From: an uncultured Acidovorax sp.
Lineage (GTDB): Bacteria > Pseudomonadota > Gammaproteobacteria > Burkholderiales > Burkholderiaceae_C
Direction of reading: 5' to 3'
Assembly: GCA_913774625.1 (NCBI GenBank)
Contig: CAJYHL010000024.1
Span: forward strand, 38,907 to 102,906
Length of the DNA stretch: 64,000 nt
Below are positions 1 to 9,055 of the stretch, one piece after another (position 1 is the first letter of the stretch; each line of letters starts with the position of its first letter). Below the pieces are notes generated by a model. It saw nothing but the letters and a program-made list of their open reading frames with translations, ran no database searches and had not been told where the DNA came from. The position numbers and the translations under genes were made by a program.

Positions 1-400
1 GCATGCGGGTGTCGTCGTCGGGGTTGAGCACCGATGCGGTGCCGGGCAGGGAATCCACCTCGTGGCCGCCGCTGTCGATGCGGGCGCGGCCGGCCAGCGG
101 CATCTGCACCAGGAAGAAGCTCTCCAGCGGGCCGGGCTCGATGGCGACGGCCGCGCCGTAGCGCAGCCGGCTGATGGAGACGTCGCCCAGCGACACGTGG
201 TGCATGCGCGCGTCCAGCCGCTCGCCGGCCGAGGTCTGGCGCAGCACGTGGGGCTTCATCACGCGGCCCACCATGGAGCGGGTCTCGTCGATGTCGCTGG
301 AGGCGAACAGCAGCCGCTCGGACGTGCCGGAAAAGCGGTCGATCACCAGCGGCATGGGGGCATGGGCGCTGGCGGCGGGAGAAGTCATCGTGGAGAGCAT
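1..400 (-). CDS. AraC-family transcriptional regulator, N-terminal part (runs off the left edge)
   Basis: The first 133 codons are present; the C-terminal HTH half lies beyond base 1. The start at 400 is chosen because an AGGAGG ribosome site sits a few bases upstream on the minus strand. The visible part resembles the cupin-like ligand-binding domain of AraC-type activators (AraC_binding_2 family), with residues such as DRFSGTSERLLFASSDIDE followed by a beta-rich segment ending PGTASVLNPDDD. It is divergent from the aromatic-degradation operon that starts at 980, so it may control that operon in response to an aromatic acid. The missing HTH domain is the main uncertainty. Confidence 0.8.
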   Translation of the reverse strand, partial: MLSTMTSPAASAHAPMPLVIDRFSGTSERLLFASSDIDETRSMVGRVMKPHVLRQTSAGERLDARMHHVSLGDVSISRLRYGAAVAIEPGPLESFFLVQMPLAGRARIDSGGHEVDSLPGTASVLNPDDDTRM

Positions 401-687
401 TGCGGCCTCCTGGTGGAGAGAACTGCGTTTTCTGGGGGTGACGGGCCGTGCCCGCCGGCGGTGCAGCGGACGCCGGCAGCAGGGGGACCGTGCAAGTCGC
501 ATGCCAATTCCCATGAGATTTCAAGCAATCGGCCTGGGTGCGTGGCAGCGCTTCCTGCGGCGCCGGCCGGCCTGCATGTCCCATGCCGCTTCGCGGGCCC
601 TGTCATCGCCGGCTGATCGTAGGGCGGGTGAGGTCCGGCGGTATCTAAGGAAAACCCGGAATTCCGGCCTTTGCGCCAAAGAAATTA

Positions 688-701
688 CATGATGAATCAT
701 C
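688..701. promoter_or_regulatory. Palindromic operator, copy 1
   Basis: CATGATGAATCATC is one base off a perfect dyad through its core ATGATGAATCAT and is nearly the same as the copy at 878-891. Dyads of this length are typical of MarR-family operators. The MarR gene at the end of the operon (13194-13637) is the obvious candidate binder. Its place, 288 bases upstream of the AraC-type start, could let it act on either divergent promoter. Confidence 0.5.
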
Positions 702-877
702 CAATTCCGCCGGCGATGCGCGCCAGCCAGTTCAGGCCATGGCGCACCGGAGCGGGCCGCAATGCACCGATCCGATGCGCCGGTTACAGGCTTTGGTGCG
801 CGCCTGCGTGACGCCTGTTGCAGCGCACTATCCCGTTTGTGCAGCTGTCTGTCCTCCGCCTGCAGGAAACGCATTCG

Positions 878-891
878 CATGATTAATCATG
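878..891. promoter_or_regulatory. Palindromic operator, copy 2
   Basis: CATGATTAATCATG is a perfect 14-base palindrome. It shares 12 of 14 bases with the copy at 688-701, and the centres are 190 bases apart. It ends about 90 bases before the start of the first operon gene and directly abuts a possible -35 hexamer, a placement that fits repression by a MarR-type protein. Confidence 0.55.
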
Positions 892-979
892 GATTGACGA
901 GGCGGCGCGGCGGCCCGAAAGTGCTTCCCAGAGCGGCCGATCCGAACCTGGACAGCGCCGCGACAACAGGGGATGCACG

Positions 980-3334
980 ATGGCAGAACGTTCGTTTGTC
1001 GAAGAAGTGAAGAAGCTGCGCATGGGCGCGGGCGAGGTATTCAGCGGCGAGGGCATCCTCGCCGTCACCAAGGCCCTGCTCGAATCCGGCGTGGCCTACG
1101 TGGCGGGCTACCAGGGCTCGCCGATCTCGCACCTGATGGATGTGCTCTCGGACGCGCAGGACATCCTGGCCGAATACGGCATCCGCTTCGAGAACAGCGC
1201 CAGCGAGGCCACGGCCGGCGCCACGCTGGCCGCCTCGGTCAACTACCCGCTGCGCGGCGCCATCACCTTCAAGGCCACGGTGGGCACCAACGTGGCGTCC
1301 GACGCGCTGGCCAACCTGGCCTCGGGCGGCGTGACGGGCGGCGCGCTCATCATCGTGGGCGAGGACTACGGCGAGGGCTCGTCCATCATGCAGGAGCGAA
1401 GCCACGCCTTCGCGATGAAGTCCCAGATGTGGCTGCTGGACCCGCGTCCCAACCTGCCCTGCATCGTGCAGGCGGTGAAGGACGGCTTCGACCTCTCGGA
1501 AGCCAGCAACACGCCCGTGATGCTGCAGATGCGCATCCGCTCCTGCCACCTGCACGGCCAGTTCACCGCCGCCGACAACGTGCCGCCGGCCTTCACCGTG
1601 AAGGACGCGATGGAGAACCCGGTGCGCGACCTCGACCGCATCGTGCTGCCGCCCGCCAGCTTCCTGCACGAGCGCGAGAAGGTGCAGCAGCGCTGGCCCG
1701 CCGCCATCCGCTTCATCCAGGAACGCCAGCTCAACGAGTTCTTCTCCGAAGGCGCGTCGGACGTGGGCATCGCGCTGCAGGGCGGCAACTACAACACCGT
1801 GATCCGCGCGCTGCAGAAGCTCGGCCTGGCCGATGCCTACGGCGACACGCAGGTGCCGCTCTACGTGATGAACGTCACCTACCCGCTGGTGGACGACGAG
1901 TTCGAGCGCTTCTGCCAGGACAAGCGCGCCGTGCTGGTGGTGGAGGAGGGCCAGCCCAACTTCGTCGAGCAGAACGTGGCCGCCATCCTGCGCCAGCGCG
2001 GGCTGGACACCGCCCTGCACGGCAAGGACGTGCTGCCCCTGGCCGGCGACTACAACACCGCCGTGGTGCTGGCCGGCCTGCGCGCCTTCCTGGAACGCTA
2101 CGGCATCGTGCAGCCCGAGGCGAAGAAGCCCGTGCAGCGCCGCGTGATCCCGCTGGTGGCCGCCAAGGCCGCCGCCGCTGCCGCGCCCGCCGCCGTGCCT
2201 GCGCCCGCGCTGGCCCTGGCCGATGGCGACGAGGAAGAGGGCGATGTCGCCACCCTGGCCGACGACGGCGAAGGCAACGCCATTCCCGCCGGCAGCCTGG
2301 TGCGCCAGAACGCCTGGGCGGAGGGAGGCAGCGAAGGCGCCGCGCCCACGGCGCTCAAGCCGCTCGAAGAGATCGTGCATGCCCGCCCGCCGGGCCTGTG
2401 TACCGGCTGCCCGGAGCGGCCCATCTTCACCGCCGTCAAGCTCATCGAGCGCGAGCTGGGCCCGCACCACTACAGCGCCGACATCGGCTGCCACCTGTTC
2501 TCCATCCTGCCGCCCTTCAACCTGGGCAACACCACCATGGGCTACGGCCTGGGCGGCGCGGCGGCGGCGGCCTTCACCGTGGCGCCGGGCAGCGCCCCGG
2601 CGGGCAAGCGCGCCATCGCGGTGATGGGCGACGGCGGCTTCTGGCACAACGGCCTGACCAGCGGCGTCGCCAACGCGGTGTTCAACCGCAGCGACAACCT
2701 GACCATCATCGTGGACAACAACTACAGCTCGGCCACGGGCGGTCAGGACATTCCCTCCTCGCGCGCCGTGAACCCCACGCGCAGCACGGGCCACGAGATC
2801 GAGCGGGCCGTGCGCGGCGTGGGCGTGGAATGGGTGCGCACCATCCGCCGCACCTATGACCTGAAGGCCATGACCAACGCGCTGCGCGAGGCGCTGACCA
2901 CGCAGACCCCCGGCCCCAAGGTGCTGATCGCGCAGAGCGAATGCATGCTGAACAAGCAGCGCCGCGAGAAGAAGGAAGTGCGCCGCGCCCTGCAGGCCGG
3001 CGAGCGCGTGGTGCGCGAGCGCTTCGGCGTTGACCCGGACACCTGCACGGGCGACCACTCCTGCATCCGCCTCTCGGGCTGTCCTTCGCTGTCGGTGCGC
3101 ACCAACCCCGACCCGCTGCGGCAGGACCCGGTGGCCACCGTGATCGACAGCTGCGTGGGCTGCGGCAACTGCGGCGAGGTCTCGCATGCCGCCGTGCTCT
3201 GCCCCTCGTTCTACCGCGCGCAGATCGTGAGCCACCCCACGCGCCGCGACCGCCTGCTGCAGCGCGTGCGCACCGCCGTCATTGGCTGGCTGCAGCGCGG
3301 CGAGGCCAGGCGCCGCGCCCGCTACGCGTTCTGA
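980..3334 (+). CDS. iorA: Indolepyruvate/aryl-2-oxoacid:ferredoxin oxidoreductase, alpha subunit (IorA-like)
   Basis: 784 residues. Family members oxidatively decarboxylate an aryl-2-oxoacid to an aryl-acyl-CoA with thiamine diphosphate and ferredoxin. The N-terminal third is the pyrimidine-binding domain. A CTGCPERP motif near residue 473 opens the TPP domain, with GDG near 550 and the VDNNYSSATGG segment near 577. Two Cys clusters at the C-terminus (about 688-735, ending SCVGCGNCGE) are ferredoxin-type [4Fe-4S] ligands. An Ala-rich linker separates the halves at about 395-450. It pairs with the beta subunit at 4737, with a transporter gene between them. The neighbours (CoA-thioester hydroxylase and ring-cleavage genes) suggest an aryl-glyoxylate such as isatinate as substrate rather than indolepyruvate; that part is inference. 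Confidence 0.88.
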   Translation: MAERSFVEEVKKLRMGAGEVFSGEGILAVTKALLESGVAYVAGYQGSPISHLMDVLSDAQDILAEYGIRFENSASEATAGATLAASVNYPLRGAITFKATVGTNVASDALANLASGGVTGGALIIVGEDYGEGSSIMQERSHAFAMKSQMWLLDPRPNLPCIVQAVKDGFDLSEASNTPVMLQMRIRSCHLHGQFTAADNVPPAFTVKDAMENPVRDLDRIVLPPASFLHEREKVQQRWPAAIRFIQERQLNEFFSEGASDVGIALQGGNYNTVIRALQKLGLADAYGDTQVPLYVMNVTYPLVDDEFERFCQDKRAVLVVEEGQPNFVEQNVAAILRQRGLDTALHGKDVLPLAGDYNTAVVLAGLRAFLERYGIVQPEAKKPVQRRVIPLVAAKAAAAAAPAAVPAPALALADGDEEEGDVATLADDGEGNAIPAGSLVRQNAWAEGGSEGAAPTALKPLEEIVHARPPGLCTGCPERPIFTAVKLIERELGPHHYSADIGCHLFSILPPFNLGNTTMGYGLGGAAAAAFTVAPGSAPAGKRAIAVMGDGGFWHNGLTSGVANAVFNRSDNLTIIVDNNYSSATGGQDIPSSRAVNPTRSTGHEIERAVRGVGVEWVRTIRRTYDLKAMTNALREALTTQTPGPKVLIAQSECMLNKQRREKKEVRRALQAGERVVRERFGVDPDTCTGDHSCIRLSGCPSLSVRTNPDPLRQDPVATVIDSCVGCGNCGEVSHAAVLCPSFYRAQIVSHPTRRDRLLQRVRTAVIGWLQRGEARRRARYAF

Positions 3335-3367
3335 CCCGGCGCAGCGCAGCACCAGGAGCAATCCACC

Positions 3368-4690
3368 ATGGCCGCATCCATCCCCACCACCACGGCAGCC
3401 GCAGCCGGCGCCCACGCCGTGCGCCCGGCCGTCACCCGGCGCGTGCTGTTCGCCTGCTGGCTGGCCATCCTGTTCGAGGGCTACGACGTCGGCGTGATGG
3501 GCGCGGTGCTGCCCGCCATGGCCGAAGACCGCGCCTGGAACCTGAGCCCGCTGCAATTGGGCGTGCTCAGCAGCTACGCGCTGGCCGGCATGTTCGTGGG
3601 CGCGCTGCTGGTGGGCACGCTGAGCGACCTGCTGGGCCGCCGCCGCATGCTGCTGGCCTGCGTGGCGCTCTTCTCGCTCACCATGGCAGGTGCGTCCTGG
3701 GCGCCCACGCCGCTGTGGTTCGGCGCCTTCCGCTTCCTGGGCGGCGTGGGGCTGGGCGGGGTGATTCCGGCCGCCGCCGCGCTCACCATCGAATATTCGC
3801 CGCCCGAGCGCCGCAGCTTCAACTACGGCCTGATGTATTCGGGCTACTCCTTCGGCATCCTGTGCGCCGCGCTGCTGGCCATGCGGTGGATGCCGCAGAT
3901 CGGCTGGCGCGGCGTGGTCGGCGCCGGGGCCCTGCCGCTGCTGGCCCTCTGGCCCATGGCGCGGGCGCTGCCCGAGTCGCTCGAATACCTGGTCGGCAAG
4001 GGCCGCCAGCGCGAGGCCGGCGAGCTGGCACAGCGCCTGGGGCTGCCGGTGCCGCAGCCGGTGCGTGCCGCCACCACCGGGCCGGCCGCCTTCGGCTGGC
4101 GCCAGGTGCTGGCCGAAGTCTTCGCCCGCCGCCATCTGCGCGCCACGGCCTGCTTCTGGGTGGCTCTCTTCTGCGGCCTGCTGCTGATCTACGGGCTCAA
4201 CACCTGGCTGCCCTCCATCATGCGCAAGAGCGGCTACGACCTGGGCTCCAGCCTCGGCTTCCTGGTCGTCTTCAGCCTGGCCTCGGCCCTGGGCGGCCTG
4301 TTCCTGGGCCGCATCGCCGACCGCTTCGGCGTGCGCGGCACGGTGGGCGGCTTCTACCTGGTGGGCGCCGCCGCCGTGCTGGCGCTCATGTTCCCGGGCG
4401 GCCTGTGGGTCAACTACCTGCTGGTGGCGCTGGCCGGCCTGGGCAGCATTTCCGCCTCGCTCATCCTCACCGGCCACCTGGCGAGTTACTACCCGGCGCA
4501 GGTGCGCGCCGCGGCCACCGGCTGGGGACTTTCCTTCTCGCGCTTCGGCGCCATGGCCGGGCCGCTGCTGGGCGGCTACCTGGCCAGCGCCGGCCTGGGC
4601 GTCTCGGCCAACTTCATCGCCTTCGCCGCCGTGGGCGCGCTGGCCGCCATCGCCGTGTTCCTGCTGCCCGCGCGCCCCGCGCAGGCATGA
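3368..4690 (+). CDS. MFS transporter, aromatic acid:H+ symporter (AAHS) type
   Basis: 440 residues with about twelve hydrophobic segments. The first loop carries the AAHS-like DVGVMGAVLPAM segment after helix 1, and the loop between helices 2 and 3 has the MFS motif with DLLGRRR. It lies between the alpha and beta subunit genes of the oxidoreductase, 33 bases after the first, so it belongs to the same transcription unit and probably imports the aromatic acid the cluster degrades. The substrate cannot be read from sequence. Confidence 0.85.
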   Translation: MAASIPTTTAAAAGAHAVRPAVTRRVLFACWLAILFEGYDVGVMGAVLPAMAEDRAWNLSPLQLGVLSSYALAGMFVGALLVGTLSDLLGRRRMLLACVALFSLTMAGASWAPTPLWFGAFRFLGGVGLGGVIPAAAALTIEYSPPERRSFNYGLMYSGYSFGILCAALLAMRWMPQIGWRGVVGAGALPLLALWPMARALPESLEYLVGKGRQREAGELAQRLGLPVPQPVRAATTGPAAFGWRQVLAEVFARRHLRATACFWVALFCGLLLIYGLNTWLPSIMRKSGYDLGSSLGFLVVFSLASALGGLFLGRIADRFGVRGTVGGFYLVGAAAVLALMFPGGLWVNYLLVALAGLGSISASLILTGHLASYYPAQVRAAATGWGLSFSRFGAMAGPLLGGYLASAGLGVSANFIAFAAVGALAAIAVFLLPARPAQA

Positions 4691-4736
4691 GCGCGCCGCC
4701 TTTTCCTGTCCCTCCCTGCTTTTTTCGGAGCCTTCC

Positions 4737-6254
4737 ATGACCACTGAACCGATCAAGATCGCCATCCTCGCCATGGGCGGCGAGGGCGGCGGCGTGCTGG
4801 CCGACTGGATCGTCGATCTGGGCGAATCCAACGGGTATTTCGCGCAGACCACTTCGGTGCCCGGCGTGGCCCAGCGCACCGGCGCCACCATCTACTACGT
4901 GGAGCTGTTCCCCGGTGCCGACCAGCCCGGCGCCCGCGTGCCGGTGCTGGCCCAGGCCCCGATGCCGGGCGATGTGGACATCGTGCTGGCCTCCGAGCTG
5001 ATGGAGGCCGGCCGCGCCGTGCAGCGCGGCCTGGTCACGCCCGACCGCACGGCCTTCGTCACCTCCACCCACCGCGTCTATTCCATCGCCGAGAAGTCCG
5101 CCATGGGCGACGGCCGCGTGGACGGCGACGCGCTGCTGGCCCAGGCCCGCCGCGCCGCGCAGCGCCTCGTCGCCTTCGACATGGCCGCCGCCGCCGAGCG
5201 CACCGGCAGCGTCATCAGCGCCGTGCTGTTCGGCGCCCTCTGCGGCGCGGGCGTGCTGCCCTTCAACCGCCAGCAGTTCGAGGCCACCATCGAGCGCGGC
5301 GGCGTGGGCGTCAAGCCCAGCCTGAAGGCCTTCGCGGTGGGCTACGAGCAGTCGCGCAAGGAAGCGCCCGAGCGCATCGCCTCGGACAAGCCCCAGCCGC
5401 GCCCGGCCGCCAGCGTGCGGCCCGCCCACCCCGAGGTGGCCCGGCTGGTGGCCCGCGCCCAGGTCTATCCGGCCGAGGTGGCCGACATCGCCGTGGAAGG
5501 CGTGCGCCGCCTGATCGACTACCAGGACATCGCCTATGCGGCGCTCTACCTGCAGCGCCTCGACGCGCTGGCCGCCGCGCGCGGCACCGACGCCGCGCTG
5601 CTGGCCGAGACGGCCCGCCACCTGGCGCTCTGGATGTCCTACGAAGACGTGATCCGCGTGGCCGACCTCAAGACCCGCGCCAGCCGCTTCGAGCGCGTGA
5701 CGGACGAAGTGCATGCCAAGGCCGACCAGGTGCTGCACATCCAGGAATTCATGCACCCGCGCCTGGAAGAGATCTGCGAGACCCTGCCCGCCGGCCTGGG
5801 CCGCTGGCTGGCCCGCCCGCACGCCGTGCACCGCCTGGTGGGCCGCTTCACCCGCGAAGGGCGCATCGTGCGCACCAGCAGCCTGGGCGGCTTCCTCACG
5901 CTCTACCTGCTGGCGCGCTGGCGGCGCGGCCGGCGCAGCACGCTGCGCTACCAGCTGGAGACCGGGCGCATCGAGACCTGGCTGGCCCGCATCCAGCGCC
6001 TGGCCGCCATCGACCCGGCCCTGGCGCTGGAGGCCGCGCGCTGCCAGCGCCTGGTCAAGGGCTACAGCGACACGCATGCCCGGGGCCTGAAGAACTACGA
6101 AACCCTGATGGCCGTGGTGGACCGCCATGCCGCCACGCTGGCGCCCGCCACGCTGCGCAGCCTGCGCGACGCGGCCCTGGCCGACGAGCGCGGCGTGAAG
6201 CTCGACGAGAGCCTGCGCCGCCATGCCCTCATCCCGCAAGGAATTCCCGCATGA
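4737..6254 (+). CDS. iorB: Indolepyruvate/aryl-2-oxoacid oxidoreductase, beta subunit family
   Basis: 505 residues. The N-terminal 200 or so residues match the gamma/beta domain of 2-oxoacid:ferredoxin oxidoreductases (AMGGEGGGVLADWIVD and SVPGVAQRTGATIYYVE). The remaining 300 residues are an extra C-terminal domain found in proteobacterial members and absent from the short archaeal IorB. It acts with the alpha subunit encoded at 980. Its stop overlaps the start of the thioesterase gene as ATGA, so the two are translationally coupled, which ties the aryl-CoA product to a thioester-using pathway. Confidence 0.87.
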   Translation: MTTEPIKIAILAMGGEGGGVLADWIVDLGESNGYFAQTTSVPGVAQRTGATIYYVELFPGADQPGARVPVLAQAPMPGDVDIVLASELMEAGRAVQRGLVTPDRTAFVTSTHRVYSIAEKSAMGDGRVDGDALLAQARRAAQRLVAFDMAAAAERTGSVISAVLFGALCGAGVLPFNRQQFEATIERGGVGVKPSLKAFAVGYEQSRKEAPERIASDKPQPRPAASVRPAHPEVARLVARAQVYPAEVADIAVEGVRRLIDYQDIAYAALYLQRLDALAAARGTDAALLAETARHLALWMSYEDVIRVADLKTRASRFERVTDEVHAKADQVLHIQEFMHPRLEEICETLPAGLGRWLARPHAVHRLVGRFTREGRIVRTSSLGGFLTLYLLARWRRGRRSTLRYQLETGRIETWLARIQRLAAIDPALALEAARCQRLVKGYSDTHARGLKNYETLMAVVDRHAATLAPATLRSLRDAALADERGVKLDESLRRHALIPQGIPA

Positions 6255-6685
6255 ACCCGCGCCACTTCAGCCGCCCGCACCGCATCCGCTTCTCGGAGTG
6301 CGACCCCGCCGGCATCGTCTTCTACCCGCAGTACTTCGTGCTGTTCAACGACCTGCTGGAAGCCTGGGTGGACCAATTGCTGCCCGGCACGGGCTTCGCC
6401 GGCTACATCGGCGAACTGCGCTTCGGCATGCCCACCGTGCGGCTGGAGGCCGACTTCCGCGCCATCAGCCGCATGGGCGACGACGTGAAGCTGACGCTGG
6501 ACGTGGCCCAGCTGGGCGGCAAGTCCATCACGCTGGAGCTGGCCTGCGTGGGCGCCGACGGCGAACCCCGCATGCGCGTGCGGCAGGTGGTGGTGACCAC
6601 GTCGCTGGAGACGCACCAGGCCATCGCCATTCCCGCGGTGCTGCGCGAGGCGCTTGCCCCCGAAACCCCCGACCCATCCCACTGA
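6251..6685 (+). CDS. Acyl-CoA thioesterase, 4-hydroxybenzoyl-CoA thioesterase type
   Basis: 144 residues, single hotdog domain. The motif SECDPAGIVFYPQYF near residue 17 carries the catalytic Asp of the 4-hydroxybenzoyl-CoA thioesterase family. It overlaps the beta subunit gene by four bases and is followed 15 bases later by the CoA-ester hydroxylase gene. Its likely job is to release the hydroxylated aromatic acid (gentisate or 5-hydroxyanthranilate) from its CoA ester before ring cleavage. Specificity is inferred from context only. Confidence 0.85.
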   Translation: MNPRHFSRPHRIRFSECDPAGIVFYPQYFVLFNDLLEAWVDQLLPGTGFAGYIGELRFGMPTVRLEADFRAISRMGDDVKLTLDVAQLGGKSITLELACVGADGEPRMRVRQVVVTTSLETHQAIAIPAVLREALAPETPDPSH

Positions 6686-6700
6686 GACAAGGAGCCCTCC

Positions 6701-9028
6701 ATGAAAATCGCCTGCATCGGCGGCGGCCCCGCCGGCCTGTACTTCGGCCTGCTGATGAAGCTGCAGGACCCGTCCAACGAGGTCGTGGTCATCGAGCGCA
6801 ACCGGCCCTACGACACCTTCGGCTGGGGCGTGGTGTTCTCCGACGCCACGCTGGAGAACCTGCGCGAGGCCGACCCCGTCTCGGCCCGGACCATCGCGGC
6901 CGAATTCAGCCGCTGGGACGACATCGACGTCCATTTCAAGGACCGCATGATCCGCAGCGGCGGCCACGGCTTCATCGGCATCGGCCGCAAGAAGCTGCTC
7001 AACATCCTGCAGTCGCGCTGCGAGGAGCTGGGCGTGCAGCTGGTCTTCGAAACCCAGGTGCAGGACGACCAGGAAGTGGCCCGCCAGTACGGCGCCGACC
7101 TGGTCATCGCCAGCGACGGCATCAACAGCCCCATCCGCACGCGCTATGCGGACACCTTCCAGCCCGACATCGACCAGCGCAACTGCCGCTTCGTCTGGCT
7201 GGGCACGCGCAAGGTGTTCGAGGCCTTCACCTTCATCTTCGTGCCCACCGAGCACGGCTGGTTCCAGGCCCATGCCTACCAGTTCGAGAACGGCCTCTCC
7301 ACCTTCATCGTGGAAACCACCGACGCCGCCTGGCAGGCCGCCGGCATCGACAAGATGTCGCAGGAAGACGGCATCGCCTACTGCGAAAAGCTCTTCGCGC
7401 CCTGGCTGGACGGCGAGCCGCTGATCTGCAACGCCACCCACCTGCGCGGCTCGGCCGTGTGGATCCGCTTCCCGCGCGTGATCTGCAAGCACTGGGTGCA
7501 GTGGACGCAGCCCGACGGCGCGCAAGGCCGCGAGGTGCCCGTGGTGCTGATGGGCGATGCCGCGCATTCGGCGCACTTCTCCATCGGCTCGGGCACCAAG
7601 CTGGCGCTGGAAGACGCGATCGAGCTGGCCGACACCCTGAAGGCCGGCGGCTCGCTGCGCGAGCGGCTGCAGCACTACGAGGAAGTGCGCGGCGTGGAGG
7701 TGCTCAAGATCCAGAACGCCGCCCGCAACTCCACCGAATGGTTCGAGAACGTGGCGCGCTACGCGGGCCTGGAGCCCGAGCAGTTCGCCTATTCGCTGCT
7801 CACGCGCAGCCAGCGCATCAGCCACGAGAACCTGCGCCTGCGCGATGCCGCCTGGCTCGAAGGCTACGAACGCTGGCTGGCCGAGCGCTCCGGCGTCGAG
7901 ACGCCCGCCAGCCAGCCGCCGCGCCCGCCGCTGCTCACGCCCTTCAGCGTGCGCGGCCTCACGCTCGCCAACCGCATCGTGGTCTCGCCCACCATGCTCT
8001 ATTCCAGCCAGGACGGCCTGCCCGGCAGCTTCCATCTAGTGCATCTGGGCGGGCGTGCCCTGGGCGGCGCAGGCCTCTTGATCGCCGAGGCCACGGCCGT
8101 GTCGGCCGATGCCCGCATCACCCCGGGCGACCCGGGCCTGTGGAACGACGAGCAGGTCGCCGCGTGGAAGAGGATCACCGACTTCGTGCATGCCGAAAGC
8201 GGCGCGCGCATCGGCGTGCAGCTGAGCCATGCCGGCCGGCGCGGCTCCACCCAGCTGGGCTGGGAACAACCCGACCACCCGCTGGCCGAGGGCAACTGGC
8301 CGCTGCTGTCGGCGAGCGCGCTGCCCTACCGGCCCGGTGTCTCCGCCGTGCCGCGCGAGGCCACGCAGCACGACCTGGAACGCATCCTGGGCGACTTCGT
8401 GGCGGCGGCGCGCCGCGCGGCCGAGGCCGGCTTCGACTGGCTGGAGCTGCAGGCCGGCCATGGCTTCCTGCTCTCGTCCTTCATCTCGCCGCTGACCAAC
8501 CGGCGCACCGACGCCTACGGCGGCCCGCTGGAGAACCGCCTGCGCTTCCCGCTCGACGTGGTGGCGGCCGTGCGCGCCGTGTGGCCCGAGCACCTGCCCC
8601 TGTCGGTGCGCATCTCCGCCACCGACTGGGCCGAGGGCGGCACCACCGTCGACGAGGCCGTGGAGATCGCCCGCCGCCTGAAGGAAGCCGGCGCCGATCT
8701 GGTCGATGCCTCGTCCGGCGAGGTCACGCCCGAGCAGAAGCCCGTCTATGGCCGCATGTTCCAGGCGCCGTTCGCCGACCGCATCCGCAACGAGGCGCAG
8801 GTGCCGACCATCGCCGTGGGCGCGATCACCGAGGCTGACCAGGTCAACGGCATCGTGGCCTCGGGCCGCGCCGACCTGTGCGCGCTCTCGCGCCCGCACC
8901 TGGCCCATCCCGCCTGGTTGCTGGACCAGAGCGCCCGCCATGGCTGGCGCGACGTGCAGTGGCCCGCCGCCTACGCATGGGGCCGCGACCAGCTCGAACG
9001 CGGCTATGCCCGCGCCGGCCAGGCCTGA
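6701..9028 (+). CDS. Bifunctional FAD aryl-CoA 5-hydroxylase / FMN old-yellow-enzyme oxidoreductase (salicylyl-CoA 5-hydroxylase family)
   Basis: 775 residues. Residues 1-390 are a class A flavin monooxygenase: [14 protein letters not shown] at the N-terminus binds FAD and [19 protein letters not shown] near 285 is the second FAD motif. Residues from about 405 are an old-yellow-enzyme barrel ([18 protein letters not shown], then [10 protein letters not shown]). The same fusion occurs in salicylyl-CoA 5-hydroxylase and in 2-aminobenzoyl-CoA monooxygenase/reductase. Here it should hydroxylate the aryl-CoA made by the ferredoxin oxidoreductase at position 5, para to the ortho substituent. Whether the barrel also reduces the ring, as in the aminobenzoyl-CoA enzyme, is open. 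Confidence 0.88.
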   Translation: MKIACIGGGPAGLYFGLLMKLQDPSNEVVVIERNRPYDTFGWGVVFSDATLENLREADPVSARTIAAEFSRWDDIDVHFKDRMIRSGGHGFIGIGRKKLLNILQSRCEELGVQLVFETQVQDDQEVARQYGADLVIASDGINSPIRTRYADTFQPDIDQRNCRFVWLGTRKVFEAFTFIFVPTEHGWFQAHAYQFENGLSTFIVETTDAAWQAAGIDKMSQEDGIAYCEKLFAPWLDGEPLICNATHLRGSAVWIRFPRVICKHWVQWTQPDGAQGREVPVVLMGDAAHSAHFSIGSGTKLALEDAIELADTLKAGGSLRERLQHYEEVRGVEVLKIQNAARNSTEWFENVARYAGLEPEQFAYSLLTRSQRISHENLRLRDAAWLEGYERWLAERSGVETPASQPPRPPLLTPFSVRGLTLANRIVVSPTMLYSSQDGLPGSFHLVHLGGRALGGAGLLIAEATAVSADARITPGDPGLWNDEQVAAWKRITDFVHAESGARIGVQLSHAGRRGSTQLGWEQPDHPLAEGNWPLLSASALPYRPGVSAVPREATQHDLERILGDFVAAARRAAEAGFDWLELQAGHGFLLSSFISPLTNRRTDAYGGPLENRLRFPLDVVAAVRAVWPEHLPLSVRISATDWAEGGTTVDEAVEIARRLKEAGADLVDASSGEVTPEQKPVYGRMFQAPFADRIRNEAQVPTIAVGAITEADQVNGIVASGRADLCALSRPHLAHPAWLLDQSARHGWRDVQWPAAYAWGRDQLERGYARAGQA

Positions 9029-9055
9029 AACAGCAACGACTACAGGAGCAACGCC

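Larger units (their letters stand above)
401..979. promoter_or_regulatory. Divergent intergenic control region between the AraC-type regulator and the catabolic operon
   Basis: This gap of about 580 bases holds no credible gene on either strand. It contains two near-identical palindromes at 688-701 and 878-891, listed separately, and is locally more AT-rich around 640-700 and 870-900. A TTGACG at 894-899, just after the second palindrome, could be a -35 element, but the matching -10 is poor, so no promoter is called firmly. Confidence 0.6.

Noticed and set aside
887..4891. A 1334-residue open frame on the minus strand opposite the catabolic genes
   Set aside because: It is antisense to genes with clear domains, has extremely biased His/Gly/Ala/Arg composition and no domain. 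Such shadows are common in high-GC DNA. The same holds for other long antisense frames (for example 20328-23753 and 24077-25822).
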